Source of the DNA: Evernia prunastri
Taxonomy: Eukaryota > Ascomycota > Lecanoromycetes > Lecanorales > Parmeliaceae
DNA length: 64,000 bases
Assembly: GCA_003184365.1 (NCBI GenBank)
Contig: NKYR01000001.1
Location: forward strand, 186,001-250,000
Direction of reading: 5' to 3'
Position 1 is the stretch's first letter, and every line of letters starts with the position of its first letter. Positions 11,299 through 21,720 of the stretch are shown here, in pieces. The notes below the pieces were generated by a model. That model made no database searches, was not told the origin of the DNA, and worked only from the letters and a program-made list of their open reading frames with translations. The position numbers and the translations under genes were made by a program.

Positions 11299-12160
11299 TG
11301 TTGTGCCTGCGGTTGGGTTTTGGACGTGGTGTGGATTGAGTAGGGGTACGTTGATGGGGATGGTGCGTTTTGCTGTCGAGGGAGCTGGCGAGTGAGCATT
11401 GAGAAATAACGGATGGTTTGGAGGAGGGCGATTGGGTCTTTTGAGAGGCTTGAGAGAGCCTGGTCTCGAATGCGGGCGATGCTGGACTTCTGGAGGAAGA
11501 ATGCTGTCTTATTGTTGGACGGAGCGGCTGAAGCCAACAATGTAAGCCGTGCGTATGAAATTCGGTTGCCGCAAGCTGTGCTACCTATGCCATAACTCAT
11601 AAGTAATATGGATGTTCAGCCGTGAAAGTATATTACAGGACCACGGTCGGAGCTGGAGAGCATTGAGTAAAGCATGTGATGACAATGTATGCTTAGACTC
11701 GCGCGTAGTGTATGAGGTGAAGCCTCCACGTTATGAGGTGATAGCAATAGCAACGCCATTTTCGCTGAATTGAGAGCTTTTGGAGGGTGGCTTCTGCGCT
11801 TGCTCATTTGATGGCTGATGGGCTGATGCAAGGGGGAAGGGTGACCAATCAAAGCAGCATGTGCTCGAGGGGCTTATGACTAAATCAACACCCATCGTCG
11901 TGATAAAAAAAATCATTCAGCCTTATCATTTCGAATCTGCTCGCCAAGCCTCTCCTCTCTCCACTTGCGCCTGACTGAGCTGGTTCTAGGCTCACCACAC
12001 ATCATCCGCTTGCAATAATCTTCGACGAGTCAACACTACTGACGCAAAAGCACGGCGGACGGAATGAGCCCGTTTAATGGTTTATTATGCTGATCAAGAG
12101 CATCCGAGGAAGAGGCTGAAGCTTTGGGATAAGAACGAATCCAACTTGGTCTCGGGCAGT
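11299..12160. other. Intergenic region, promoters of two divergent genes
   Basis: This stretch separates the secreted hypothetical gene (minus) from CKB1 (plus). Frames here are short and overlap on both strands. An in-frame ATG at 12077 precedes the CKB1 start by 28 codons (MVYYADQEHPRKRLK...). It could extend that protein, but the family normally starts at the later ATG. Confidence 0.4.
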
Positions 12161-13631
12161 ATGGAGGATTTCAACAGTGAGACGGATAGTGATTATACGA
12201 GTTATTGGAGAGATTGGGTGAGTCAAAAATTTTGAGGTTCTTATCTTCTACAGCTCTATTGCCTTTTTTTTTCGACATGCTGGCAGCCATGAATTCTGCT
12301 CGACTGCTCTCTACACAAAGGTCGTGCGTACCGAAAGCAATCCTGTGATTCCAAGAGCGAGGCTTCAAGTTGTCATGAACTAGCCCCGTGTCTCCGTATC
12401 GCTCCTTCCTTGCCTTGTGGAAGAAGTAAATGGCGGAATGGACGAATGACCTTCATGGCCACCAATTGCACAAAGGTCACTCAGCATTACAATTATGGAT
12501 TACCTTGAGAGACTTTTTACAGGCATCGGTCCTTTGGATTTTGTACGTGATACTTTCAGGCACGTTCGTATCTGGTTGTTGAGGGAGAAGGTAGCTACTG
12601 CTGAAGCGGACTTTCTGGCGGAAATGAGCCGCAAGGTTGATTGGAGTGACGAGATTGAAACGAGAGAATTTCTCGGGCTGCTGCAATATTTCTCTGCTCG
12701 AAGCTCGATATCTGAGGACCTTTCATGGGGTGAAGTGGTGGGTCTTGAATGAACTTGATCGCGTCATAGCTATGAGCTTTCCTTTTTTGCCAAGCTCTAT
12801 TTTCTCTGCTCTTGTGCTACTGTTTTATTTAAGATGGGAGGCGTACACTTACTGACAGGTCTACATGCAGTTCATATCGTCTCGAGGCAATGAATACTTC
12901 TGCGAAATCGACGAAGACTATCTCACCGACCGCTTCAACCTTACTGGCCTCAATACAGATGTCCAGTACTATCAATACGCTCTTGACCTCGTCACTGACG
13001 TTTTCGACCTGGATTGTGATGATGACATGAGAGAGCAGATCGAGAAATCTGCAAGACACCTGTATGGCTTAGTTCACGCACGATACATCACGACTACGAG
13101 GGGGCTTGCGAAGATGGTAGGCCAGAATCCTTGTCCAAGATCCATCATGTATGCTGACCTCTACAGCTCGATAAATATAAGAAGGGCGACTTCGGGAAAT
13201 GCCCCCGAGTCATGTGCAACGCACATCCTCTTCTACCTACCGGCATGGCAGATCTCCCTCATGTCCAGTCCGTCAAACTCTACTGCGGCAAATGCGAAGA
13301 CCTCTACAACCCCAAATCATCTCGCCATGCCAACATCGACGGTGCTTACTTTGGCACATCATTCCAGAACATTCTGTTCCAAGTCTATCCTGCTTTAATC
13401 CCAGAGAAGACCATCGAGAGATACCAACCTAAGATTTTTGGTTTCAAAGTGCATGCGGCTGCTGCGTTGGAGAGATGGCAGTCAGGAAAGAGGGAAGAGA
13501 TGCAAGAGAGGCTGAAAGAGGTCGGGATGGATAAATGCTTCAAGGAAGACGTGGAGCTCGAGGATGATATGGAAGAGGATGAAGAGGAAATTACGGGCTT
13601 AGATGGAGCTGATGATGTGCTTGCTGAGTAA
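12161..13631 (+). CDS. CKB1: Casein kinase II regulatory (beta) subunit
   Basis: Regulatory subunit of the tetrameric Ser/Thr kinase CK2 (nucleus and cytoplasm). Three exons (12161-12217, 12871-13116, 13167-13631) give 255 residues. The join MEDFNSETDSDYTSYWRDW to FISSRGNEYFCEID is the canonical CK2-beta N-terminus. The zinc site is visible as CPRVMC and, 22 residues on, CGKCEDLY, followed by DGAYFGTSF and the partner-binding region. The C-terminus is acidic (EDDMEEDEEEITG). The first intron (12218-12870) is 653 nt, about ten times the local norm, with donor GTGAGT, a branch-like TACTGAC near 12850 and acceptor GCAG. The second intron is 50 nt. An upstream in-frame ATG at 12077 is possible but not favoured. 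Confidence 0.94.
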
Positions 13632-15581
13632 GAGCAGGATGCGGAGCCTTCACTCACGGACTTGATGCATGGCTTGTGGCGCTTTAACATGTAGATATCA
13701 GATAATTATAGCGTGAAATCATCCTCATGAACACCATTCATGCAGTCTGGAAGAGTAAGGTACCTCATAGCTCACAGCTTGCCAAGCCGCCTCAGCCCAA
13801 GAGTACTGAAATTTATCCTAGCGCAGTGTTGAAAACCACCGCACATTTTCTGCAAGCCTCCACAATTGCTTCACTTCAACAACCTCGCCATCCGCTATTC
13901 AGCTTAGGGTCAGGATGCATTCGCACCTGCGGAAGCTTATACAATGTCTCGTACTCCTCATACATGGTAAGCTCGCGTCATAGCCACTGCACTACTGTCT
14001 CCCAACGCTTCCTAAAATGATGAGCTTTTTACGAACAATCCAAATCCTATAGCATCATGCAGGAGCACTATACTCTAGAATTACTCTGATCTTTGTTTCA
14101 TAATGCGTCTTCGTTTCTGCTTGCGACGCGGAAGACAGCTTGCTGACGTTTCGCAGACTCCTGACGTGGTTCAGCTCGATGTCGAGCTCGAGATTCGCAA
14201 TAGCCAAGCTGTTATGGGAGCAGAAGAGTACGATCTTTGATGGAAGGGTCCAATGAATTTGCGTTCTGGTATCCAACCGACTGAGCTTGATCGTTATGGA
14301 AGGGTGAACCTCGTTGGGCGTTAAGTCCACAGGAAGCGGACCTTCGATGCTGTCTAGGGACCGGCTGGCATGCCTGTGGATCGGTTTTTAAAAAGGTACG
14401 GGACTAAATACTCCTGCATTGATTGACCACCTCTACATGATGACCATATGACACGGAAAGGCATTCCTCAATCCGAACAATTAATGTCGATTCTGTCTCT
14501 AAAGTTTCAGCCTTGTCTGACCTACAACGTTTCACTTGTTACATGCTCAATTATTTTAATGGTCGAGGCTAATATGGTGTAACTCCGTCAGGTAGTACCC
14601 GCTTTGCTATCCTCCGTCTCGAACTACATACCATTCCCTTACATGAAGAATTTTGAACGAACGGGCGGACAGATTGCGTACACGTCTACTGGCACCAATT
14701 AGTGTTGGAGCGTACAAACTTCAGCCGGTGTCAGGAAGATGATGTACTTGTTGAGAACTCGTCAGCTGAACCATCACGAATTCCGTCATACTTTCGGTTG
14801 ACTGCTTTGCTGGGTGATCATACTAACAGCCTTTAAGTAGGTAAATGGCCTCTTTTCCCCAATCATGCAACACATCTGAAATGATGAGCACTATTCACAC
14901 TGTTTGAACTGGGAAACGCCTTGTAACGAGGGCACCTTCCGGTGATGAACGTACAAACACTGAAAATTCTGATTTAATGAGGTATGTTGCAAGACCCACC
15001 CCATTCGTCTTCAGAAGCATGGCTGACAGGATGCTAAGCCTGATCCACAGATGACTGTTGCGATACCATTGAAAAGCTGTTCACTTCATCTAGTAGAGCT
15101 TTGACTGACTTCTGTTTGGCAACGAAGTGTAGGGGCAGATGATATGGTTGAGCTAAAGACATACTAAATGCTCAGGTCAGTGGTTTCCCTTCCTTTCCTT
15201 CATGCACCACCTGATGAATCCAAATATTCGCTGTGTTCTTTCCGAGACACGTCTTTGAAGAAACACATATTTCACCTTGGAGAACTGATATCTACTCCTA
15301 AAGTCTCATCGCTTACGCATCGTTATACCTCCGCAGAAGCTGATAGATTGCAGGCAATCCACCCAGAGAGGGAAGATTTTTTGTAGCTGCTGAGAAGTAA
15401 GAAGCGTTTTTGTACTATGGCGGCATGTCTGGGAGAAGGTGTATAATTGGAATCAATAAACTGTCCGTTCCTACATCCCTATAGCCATAGCCAGCGAATC
15501 ACAATAGTCATGCTTCTCTCCCAACATGCATCAGCACTTGACGCACGTCCCAAGCCCCCAGAACCTATTAACCCGCCACCG
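13632..15581. other. Long intergenic region
   Basis: About 1.9 kb between the CKB1 stop and the convergent VPS37 stop. Only short frames without recognisable content are present, and none joins into a plausible spliced product that I could find. No tRNA-like boxes or clear repeats were seen. Confidence 0.4.
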
Positions 15582-16408
15582 CTATCGCCACCCCCCAACC
15601 CTCCCCTCATCCCACCGCTCCCTCGCCTCCCTCCTCCCCCAAACCTTGACCCTCCCCTCCCTAAACCCCCTCAAAAACTCCCCCACCTCCCTCTCCCCCC
15701 CCCTCCCATCCCCCTCGAGCCAGCTCCCCTCCAGCCCCTCGCACCACTCCTCCCCCTCCCTCTCCCCCTCCCTGAGCCGCTGATACAGCGCTTTAGCGCT
15801 CCACGGCGCCAGCTCGCGGTCCATGCGCGCCTGCTTCTCGCGCCACTGCCGCTCCAGCGCGTGCAGGCGCAGCAGGTGAGCTTGGGTCTGCTGCCGCAGG
15901 GCGAGCAGGTGGGCGTGTTGGGCCGCGACGTGTGTGGCTAGGGATGAGGTTTGCTGGAGGTGGGGGGGCAGGGGGGAGGGGGTGAGGGAGGGGTGCTGGT
16001 GGGTGAGGGAGGAGAGGAGGAGAGGGTGGGTGAGGGCTTTTTGGAGGGTGGAGGATCTGTTGGGGGGGTGGGTTTGTTAGTTTCGGGTTGTTTGTGTGTT
16101 GTTTTTTGGTTGGGTTGGTTTGGGGAAAGGGGTGGGGGGGAGACGAACGGTTTGTCGAGGAGGACTTCTGGGAGCCAGTTTTCGGATGGGGTTGGTGGTG
16201 GCGGGTTGGATTGCTGGGGGGTTGCTGGGGGTTTCGTTTCGGAGGGGGGGTGCGGCGGCGGGGGGGGGAGGGGAGGACCGTTCGTTGTGGGGGTGTAGGA
16301 GGACGGTGTGTAGGAGGGCGTTGGAGGGATCGATTGGGAAGGTTTCGGCGGGGGCGGAGGGGCGGAGGAGTTGTAGTCGGAGAGGGAGGTCAGGTCTGAA
16401 GATGCCAT
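15582..16408 (-). CDS. VPS37: ESCRT-I subunit VPS37 (Mod(r) domain protein)
   Basis: ESCRT-I component for sorting ubiquitinated cargo into multivesicular endosomes (family knowledge). Two exons (16408-16149 and 16056-15582) give 244 residues. The first part is strongly Pro-rich (APPPPPKPSQSIPPTPS, PPLPPPPPHPP). The 92-nt intron (16057-16148, donor GTTCGT, acceptor ACAG) is needed to move from ENWLPEVLLDKP to the helical frame SSTLQKALTHPLLLSSL. The Mod(r) region follows: a long coiled coil (HLLALRQQTQAHLLRLHALERQ...) and ALYQRL...EEWCEGLEGSWL...FLRGFREGR. An ATG six codons upstream (16426) is an alternative start. The locus is extremely strand-asymmetric (C-runs on one strand, G-runs on the other), which makes long false frames appear on both strands. 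Confidence 0.82.
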
Positions 16409-19242
16409 TGCTTTGTGGGTTTTCAATGGGGGGAGGTGGAATGTAGGTGGTCGACTTGTTGAGCGGAGCGTTGATTTGGCTGCGTGCCTTATGGGTAAAT
16501 TACGAGATGTATTTTAAATTACACTAGTGCTGCGGACCGGAGATTCTGAAGGCTTTGCATCTTGTGCACGCAACCACATATATGACACTGAGGGGCCTCC
16601 AAGTGTCCCCTACGTTGAATAATGGCTAAGTGGAAAGCTACCAAGCGATACCTCAACCTCCAGCACCCGAGCAAGACTTTAGAAGTAGCCTCTTTTGTCT
16701 GGTCCTCTGCTCGCCCTTCACTCCTCATCGGTCTCAGTGGTCTGAGAGTCAGAGCTTCTCATACCACACCTCTTCTCTATCGATTTGCTCGATTAGTCCC
16801 AGTCTAGGGTATGCTGCTAAACTTCAGCCAAAGTTGCGTCTTCTTTCTTCTTTCGCTCAGGACTACGCGCATTAAGATGCACAAAAGGATATTCGTCAGA
16901 AGTCATTCAGCATGACTGTACCACTCAGCCCATTCATCTCTTGTTTCATTGTCGTTGGTAATCCGACGTAGAAGACCATGCGGATTGGATCTTACTAATC
17001 TTACCTAAGTCATACGTTGGAGGTGGTGTCCAACGGAAGGGTGGCAAAAACACCAAAGATGGCTGCAACAGCCACCCCTCCCAAAAGATTTAGAAAGCTC
17101 ACATGCTTTGTCTTGCCATCCTCTAGCTGATCAAGAACGCTCCAACTTTCCTCTTACGGCTTACACTGCGAGGGAACATTTCTGATGGAGGGGTGATATC
17201 ATTCTTATTCACTGTGCCGCCAAGCGATGGCATCACGATACAGATACATCCGAGGCCCGTTTTTGAGGTCAAAGCTGATTCGGATCGTCTGTCCTCTGGA
17301 TGTCTGTTCAGATATCAGACGACATGCTGGATGTTGCGAAGAACAATTCTCAATTTCATGTAGGCTCAGGCGCATGTTACCCCAGGTCTTGGCAGCGCAA
17401 GAAAGAATTAAGCTCATCTTTTACCATTTGAAGCTGTAACCGCTTCAATCGCCAGGGCAAAGCTTCAAAGCAGCGTCATGTTTTCCCGAAATTCCCGAAT
17501 TCGGGTCCGGTCGACTTGAGACAAGCTAAGTATGCATGGTTATGCCGGTCACCACGCCATCGCAAGGTTACCCCTGAAGGAAAGATGGCACCACCTAAAG
17601 CGCTCAAATCGTCAGTCAGTACCATTCCCGCCAGATGGGATCTCGCCCCCAGCCAGACCGAAGAACCATCAGCGTGTCCTTCTAGACGATTTCCATATTT
17701 GACATTCCGGCCATAGTGTTTCAACAATGACCTACGACACTGCGGATATACTCAACAAATATTTGGCACGAAGAGCGCATGTACTCGCCGACTCTAGTGG
17801 TCAAACCGTGGGAAAGAAGAGCTTGCGCTTGTGGGCGCCACAAGTTGTTTATGGAGACGATACTTTTAAGATCGTCTTCAAGCGACCATGTTTCTAGACT
17901 GTCTTTGACAGTCGCCGACGTCCAACACGAACGTTCGAGAGCCTGACTCCTTCCAAGTTGAAGACTGGTAGGTAGCAGACCGTCGCAAGAAACACAAAGA
18001 AGGACCGATGGAATGGCAGCATAGTGATAAATGCGTTAAGTGTGAGTAGCATATGGCAAGTAGAGGCGATTAGATGCTGTCCAGACTGCGCCCACGCCTC
18101 CTTATTCACACGTGGCCTAGAGATTAATATTATATTAGCAATGCCATAAATAGAAGACATTATTCTGCGATAAATACTCCCCAACGAGTAGCGACAGAAC
18201 ATGGGAAATTGGAGATACCCTCAGACATTTCAATGAATAATACGATGAGCCGAAAGTTCTTATGTTATGTATCGCATCTGAAGTTGGGTATACCTACCTT
18301 TGTAAATGTTATATGATAAATAGGGATCGTCAGTTGGTGATAATTTGAAAAGAAAGGTCGCATGTTTCAATTGTTAAACTTGGACTTTGGCGTACCAAAG
18401 AATGGAGAATGGTTGATCCCCTCGTGCCTGTTGATCCTTCCCGCCTCTTGAAAGCTCTCTCCCTTCTTTACATCGCAATTCATTAGGGGCAAGACGGTCC
18501 AATGATAGAATGTAGTCAGCACACCATCAGCCCCTCAAATCCATCATCCTTCTCCCACTACCTTACCTTACCTTAGTCACTCGTCCCCATCTCTCAGGGC
18601 ATCCGCACTGCGTCGCTACGGGCCGGCAGCCATTTATTTTGAATGCTTTTTGAACAAATGCATCCCCTTTCTTACATGCATACAATGTAACCCTCCGAGA
18701 CTGATAATCATCGTAATACAACCAAATCCGTTCAGCCTACGCCTTGCTGAGCCCTGCTGAGCCTTGCTGTTGACGGAGGATTCCGCACGAGTTCTTAAAC
18801 TTCTTGCGCTTGGCATCCTTGCATCCTTGCATTGGTCGCGCTACCGAACTGTTTCATCTTTGCTCGCTCTTTCCGCCTTGCCTTGCGAAACCTCAACATC
18901 TCCACATCATCATCATCTTCTCCCACAACACCGACTCCTCCACACACGACTACCTCTGGACAAGTGCACGTCCTCACCAGGATTCAATGGTACACAGAGA
19001 CTAATGCGCATTGGAAACCAAGGTTGGCAACAGGTCGGAGGAGCGAAGAAAGGAAGGGGGCTCGGAGCTGTACAGGCGACCTAGGGACCAAACATACGCA
19101 TTTCGATAATTGGCATGATACAATAGTGGTATTTTGGTCGTGGGCATCCAGAATCCACCATTGGCAAGCGCCTGGTTGCTCTCGCCGTCGCTTTAATTCA
19201 ATCCTTTGTTCTGTGCAACCGGGGCGGGAACAAACCACAACA
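16409..19242. other. Long intergenic region
   Basis: About 2.8 kb holding the VPS37 promoter and the upstream region of the propeller protein. The stretch 18110-18360 is AT-rich. Around 18540-18780 there are short CTTACCTTAC-type repeats and GAGCCCTGCTGAGCCTTGCTG doublets. The upstream exon with the start codon of the next gene probably lies near 19000-19240. No other gene is supported. Confidence 0.4.
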
Positions 19243-21720
19243 ATGGTCGTTCCAGCGCCACCAGTGCCACTGAACGGCCACTGCTCCATAATATACAATG
19301 GCGTACTGTACACATATCAAGCAGACGCTTTCCAATCCCTGGCTCTCCAAGATGGCGCGACATGGACACAGCTACCCATGGGTGTACCCACGAACGGCTC
19401 AACATGCGTTGAAGGGACTTACAACAATGATAACTCCCTCATCGTCGTAGGCGGCTCTACTTCGACATCAAACTATCAAGGCATACAATCCTTCTCATTT
19501 ACAACCAACAAATGGACATCCCAGACCCCCTTGGATGCCGTCGCTGCAAATCGCGTGGACCATGGCACAGCATACCTACAACAATCATCGTCAATACTCA
19601 TGTACGCTGGTACTCAGAACAACGACTATGAGCCTTCGTCACAAACTTTCCTCATTCAGACGACATCGCCTTATAACGTTCAAGCCTTCAACTCTATTGC
19701 GCCACCCGTCATTTCACCGCTCGTGCTACCATTCAACACTACACACGCCTTGATGTTGGGAGGGAATCCGACGAACACGAAGCTCTTCACGTTTGGGCCT
19801 GAAGAAGGATGGCAGCAGCTGAACGTCAGCTTGCAAAATGGTTTAAGGGATTCATCAATGGTCCAGGCTACAATATTGGATGGAAGCGATGGAAGCAAGG
19901 TACTGGAGATATTCGATTTCAGCACATCGCCAAATCAGATATCAACACTTCTTCTACAAAACGCGACGAACACGGCATCGTCCAAGAGGTCATACACAAG
20001 ATCTGCTCACCATCCGGCGAAGCGACGGAAACGAGATTCGGTCTTAGCCGATAGACCTGCCTATAACAATACTCTTGCACCCCAGCAGACACGAACAGGA
20101 TACTCACTTGCGGAGGATCCAAAGACTGGCTTAATCGTTGCATCAGGTGGAAACAGCCAAGATCCATTGGCAATCTTTAATCAAACAGGAAACCAATGGA
20201 TTGACCCTAACCAATTCTTTGGTAACGAAGCAGCTTCGAGTTCAACCTCTTCTACTCCAACCACAGCCGCGACGGGGACATCTGCAAGCGGTTCAGCTTC
20301 ACCGAGCCAAGCAGCCAACACGAATGTAAAGAACAAATCCCTAACTATTCTTGGAGGTGTCTTAGGCGGAGTGTTTGGGCTTGCAGCTCTTCTGGTAATC
20401 CTTTTACTTCTCATACGGTACTGTCGAAGGAGAAGGGACAAGAAGCGTGAGCAACAGGCAAATAGTTACGCACTCGAGGACAAAGCAGAGATGGACTTTC
20501 GTGACGTCGGAGCAGACTTTATGAAAGAGGCTGGAGGGAACTTTGATGGACGCCAGCACAGGAGGAACAGGTCCGACAAATCGGGTGCTAGCAACAAAAC
20601 CAATGTCAAAGCTCAAGAGCGAGCAGGTGCTGCATCTTCCCAATCCAAACGCGCACTGCTCCATCACCAAGGTGATAGTGCTGGGAGCGCGCATTCGTTC
20701 TGGAGTCGTAGATCTCCAGAAAAGTCGCCGCCCACGATATCTGCGCCTATCATGGGTCCTCCCATTGGCGAGACTTTGAGAACGTCTCCGGACCCAAGGA
20801 CCGATCCTCGAACAGACACAGGCTGGAGCAGGTACTTCACCAACAATAATTCCAAGGAGCTCAACTCAATGCCGATGGGTCATGACCAAGAGACAAGGCC
20901 GCAAACCTATTTTTCGGGTGAATCGGAATACAATTCGTCCAACCCTCACGAGTCGGCTGAGGTCGAACCACTCAACATCCGCGCTTCTCAAAACCCTTCG
21001 CTTTACCCACCGAACAGCCGTGTCATGTCGCCCACCGGTTTCCCTCGTCCAAGTCAAGGTGTTGCCATCACGCACGGCGCAAGACCGGACCCGAGAGATG
21101 AACCACCCACGCCTTCCACCCTTGTCTCTGACATCGACGAGGAAGACGAGTACGCGCGTCACTCTCATAGTGACGGACAGGATTCCTGGACTCCAGTAGC
21201 TTCCACCGGCGAGCGGGGAAGCACCTGGACAGAAGATCGACCAATCAGCGATTATGCCAACAGCAGGGTTGAGCCGGATAGTAAAGTCCCCGTGGATAGC
21301 AGGGTCAACAGCAGGATCTATCCACATCCTGGTGACCGTGTGCGAATACCCGACTTCCCTACCGTGCCCAACAGTCAGGGACCATCAGGGGTGAACACTC
21401 CCACATCACCCGCCGACGATCCAAATAGAGGCCTGAGAAACGTTGCGGCTCGAGACTTTGCTCGGACAGCAAGTGGAAGACGAATACCTAACAATGCCAC
21501 CGTGGCTACTTACAGTGCAGCTCAGGTGAGGGAGCGTGCGATGCCTGAAGAAAGCACTGGCAGAATTCCGGAGAATGGTGCGGCTCAAGTGCGAACGTTC
21601 CCTCGAAAGAAGGAGGAATTGGGGCCTAGAGGACGAGGAGGGAGGGAAACAGATCTGAGCTGGCTCAACCTGGGCACGAGTGCCGAGCAGAGCAACAGTC
21701 ACCTTCGTTTTGCGGGTTAA
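19243..21720 (+). CDS. Kelch-type propeller protein with one membrane span
   Basis: The core frame from the ATG at 19243 encodes 825 residues. Residues 1-340 look like an extracellular beta-propeller with repeated blades (HCSIIYNGVLYTY, LIVVGGSTSTSNYQG, ALMLGGNPTNTKLFTFG, GYSLAEDPKTGLIVASGG) and several N-glycosylation sites. A Ser/Thr-rich stalk follows. A strong membrane span (about 368-392, LTILGGVLGGVFGLAALLVI) is followed by RYCRRRRDKKR, giving a type I topology. The long tail is disordered and polar. This architecture is widespread and uncharacterised in Pezizomycotina. The true N-terminus with its signal peptide must lie upstream. The frame stays open back to 18832, but that extension reads as non-coding, and a hydrophobic stretch (RLVALAVALIQSFVLC, about 19169-19216) is in a different frame. 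Confidence 0.78.
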   Translation: MVVPAPPVPLNGHCSIIYNGVLYTYQADAFQSLALQDGATWTQLPMGVPTNGSTCVEGTYNNDNSLIVVGGSTSTSNYQGIQSFSFTTNKWTSQTPLDAVAANRVDHGTAYLQQSSSILMYAGTQNNDYEPSSQTFLIQTTSPYNVQAFNSIAPPVISPLVLPFNTTHALMLGGNPTNTKLFTFGPEEGWQQLNVSLQNGLRDSSMVQATILDGSDGSKVLEIFDFSTSPNQISTLLLQNATNTASSKRSYTRSAHHPAKRRKRDSVLADRPAYNNTLAPQQTRTGYSLAEDPKTGLIVASGGNSQDPLAIFNQTGNQWIDPNQFFGNEAASSSTSSTPTTAATGTSASGSASPSQAANTNVKNKSLTILGGVLGGVFGLAALLVILLLLIRYCRRRRDKKREQQANSYALEDKAEMDFRDVGADFMKEAGGNFDGRQHRRNRSDKSGASNKTNVKAQERAGAASSQSKRALLHHQGDSAGSAHSFWSRRSPEKSPPTISAPIMGPPIGETLRTSPDPRTDPRTDTGWSRYFTNNNSKELNSMPMGHDQETRPQTYFSGESEYNSSNPHESAEVEPLNIRASQNPSLYPPNSRVMSPTGFPRPSQGVAITHGARPDPRDEPPTPSTLVSDIDEEDEYARHSHSDGQDSWTPVASTGERGSTWTEDRPISDYANSRVEPDSKVPVDSRVNSRIYPHPGDRVRIPDFPTVPNSQGPSGVNTPTSPADDPNRGLRNVAARDFARTASGRRIPNNATVATYSAAQVRERAMPEESTGRIPENGAAQVRTFPRKKEELGPRGRGGRETDLSWLNLGTSAEQSNSHLRFAG

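Noticed and set aside
10696..11343. 215-codon plus-strand frame with Pro-Ile repeats
   Set aside because: Antisense of the CCCCAT repeat region; no credible start or protein character.
15447..15941. Long Pro/Leu-rich plus-strand frame
   Set aside because: Shadow of the strand-biased VPS37 coding sequence on the other strand.
15951..16446. Gly-rich plus-strand frames
   Set aside because: Antisense to the Pro-rich first exon and intron of VPS37; pure composition effect.
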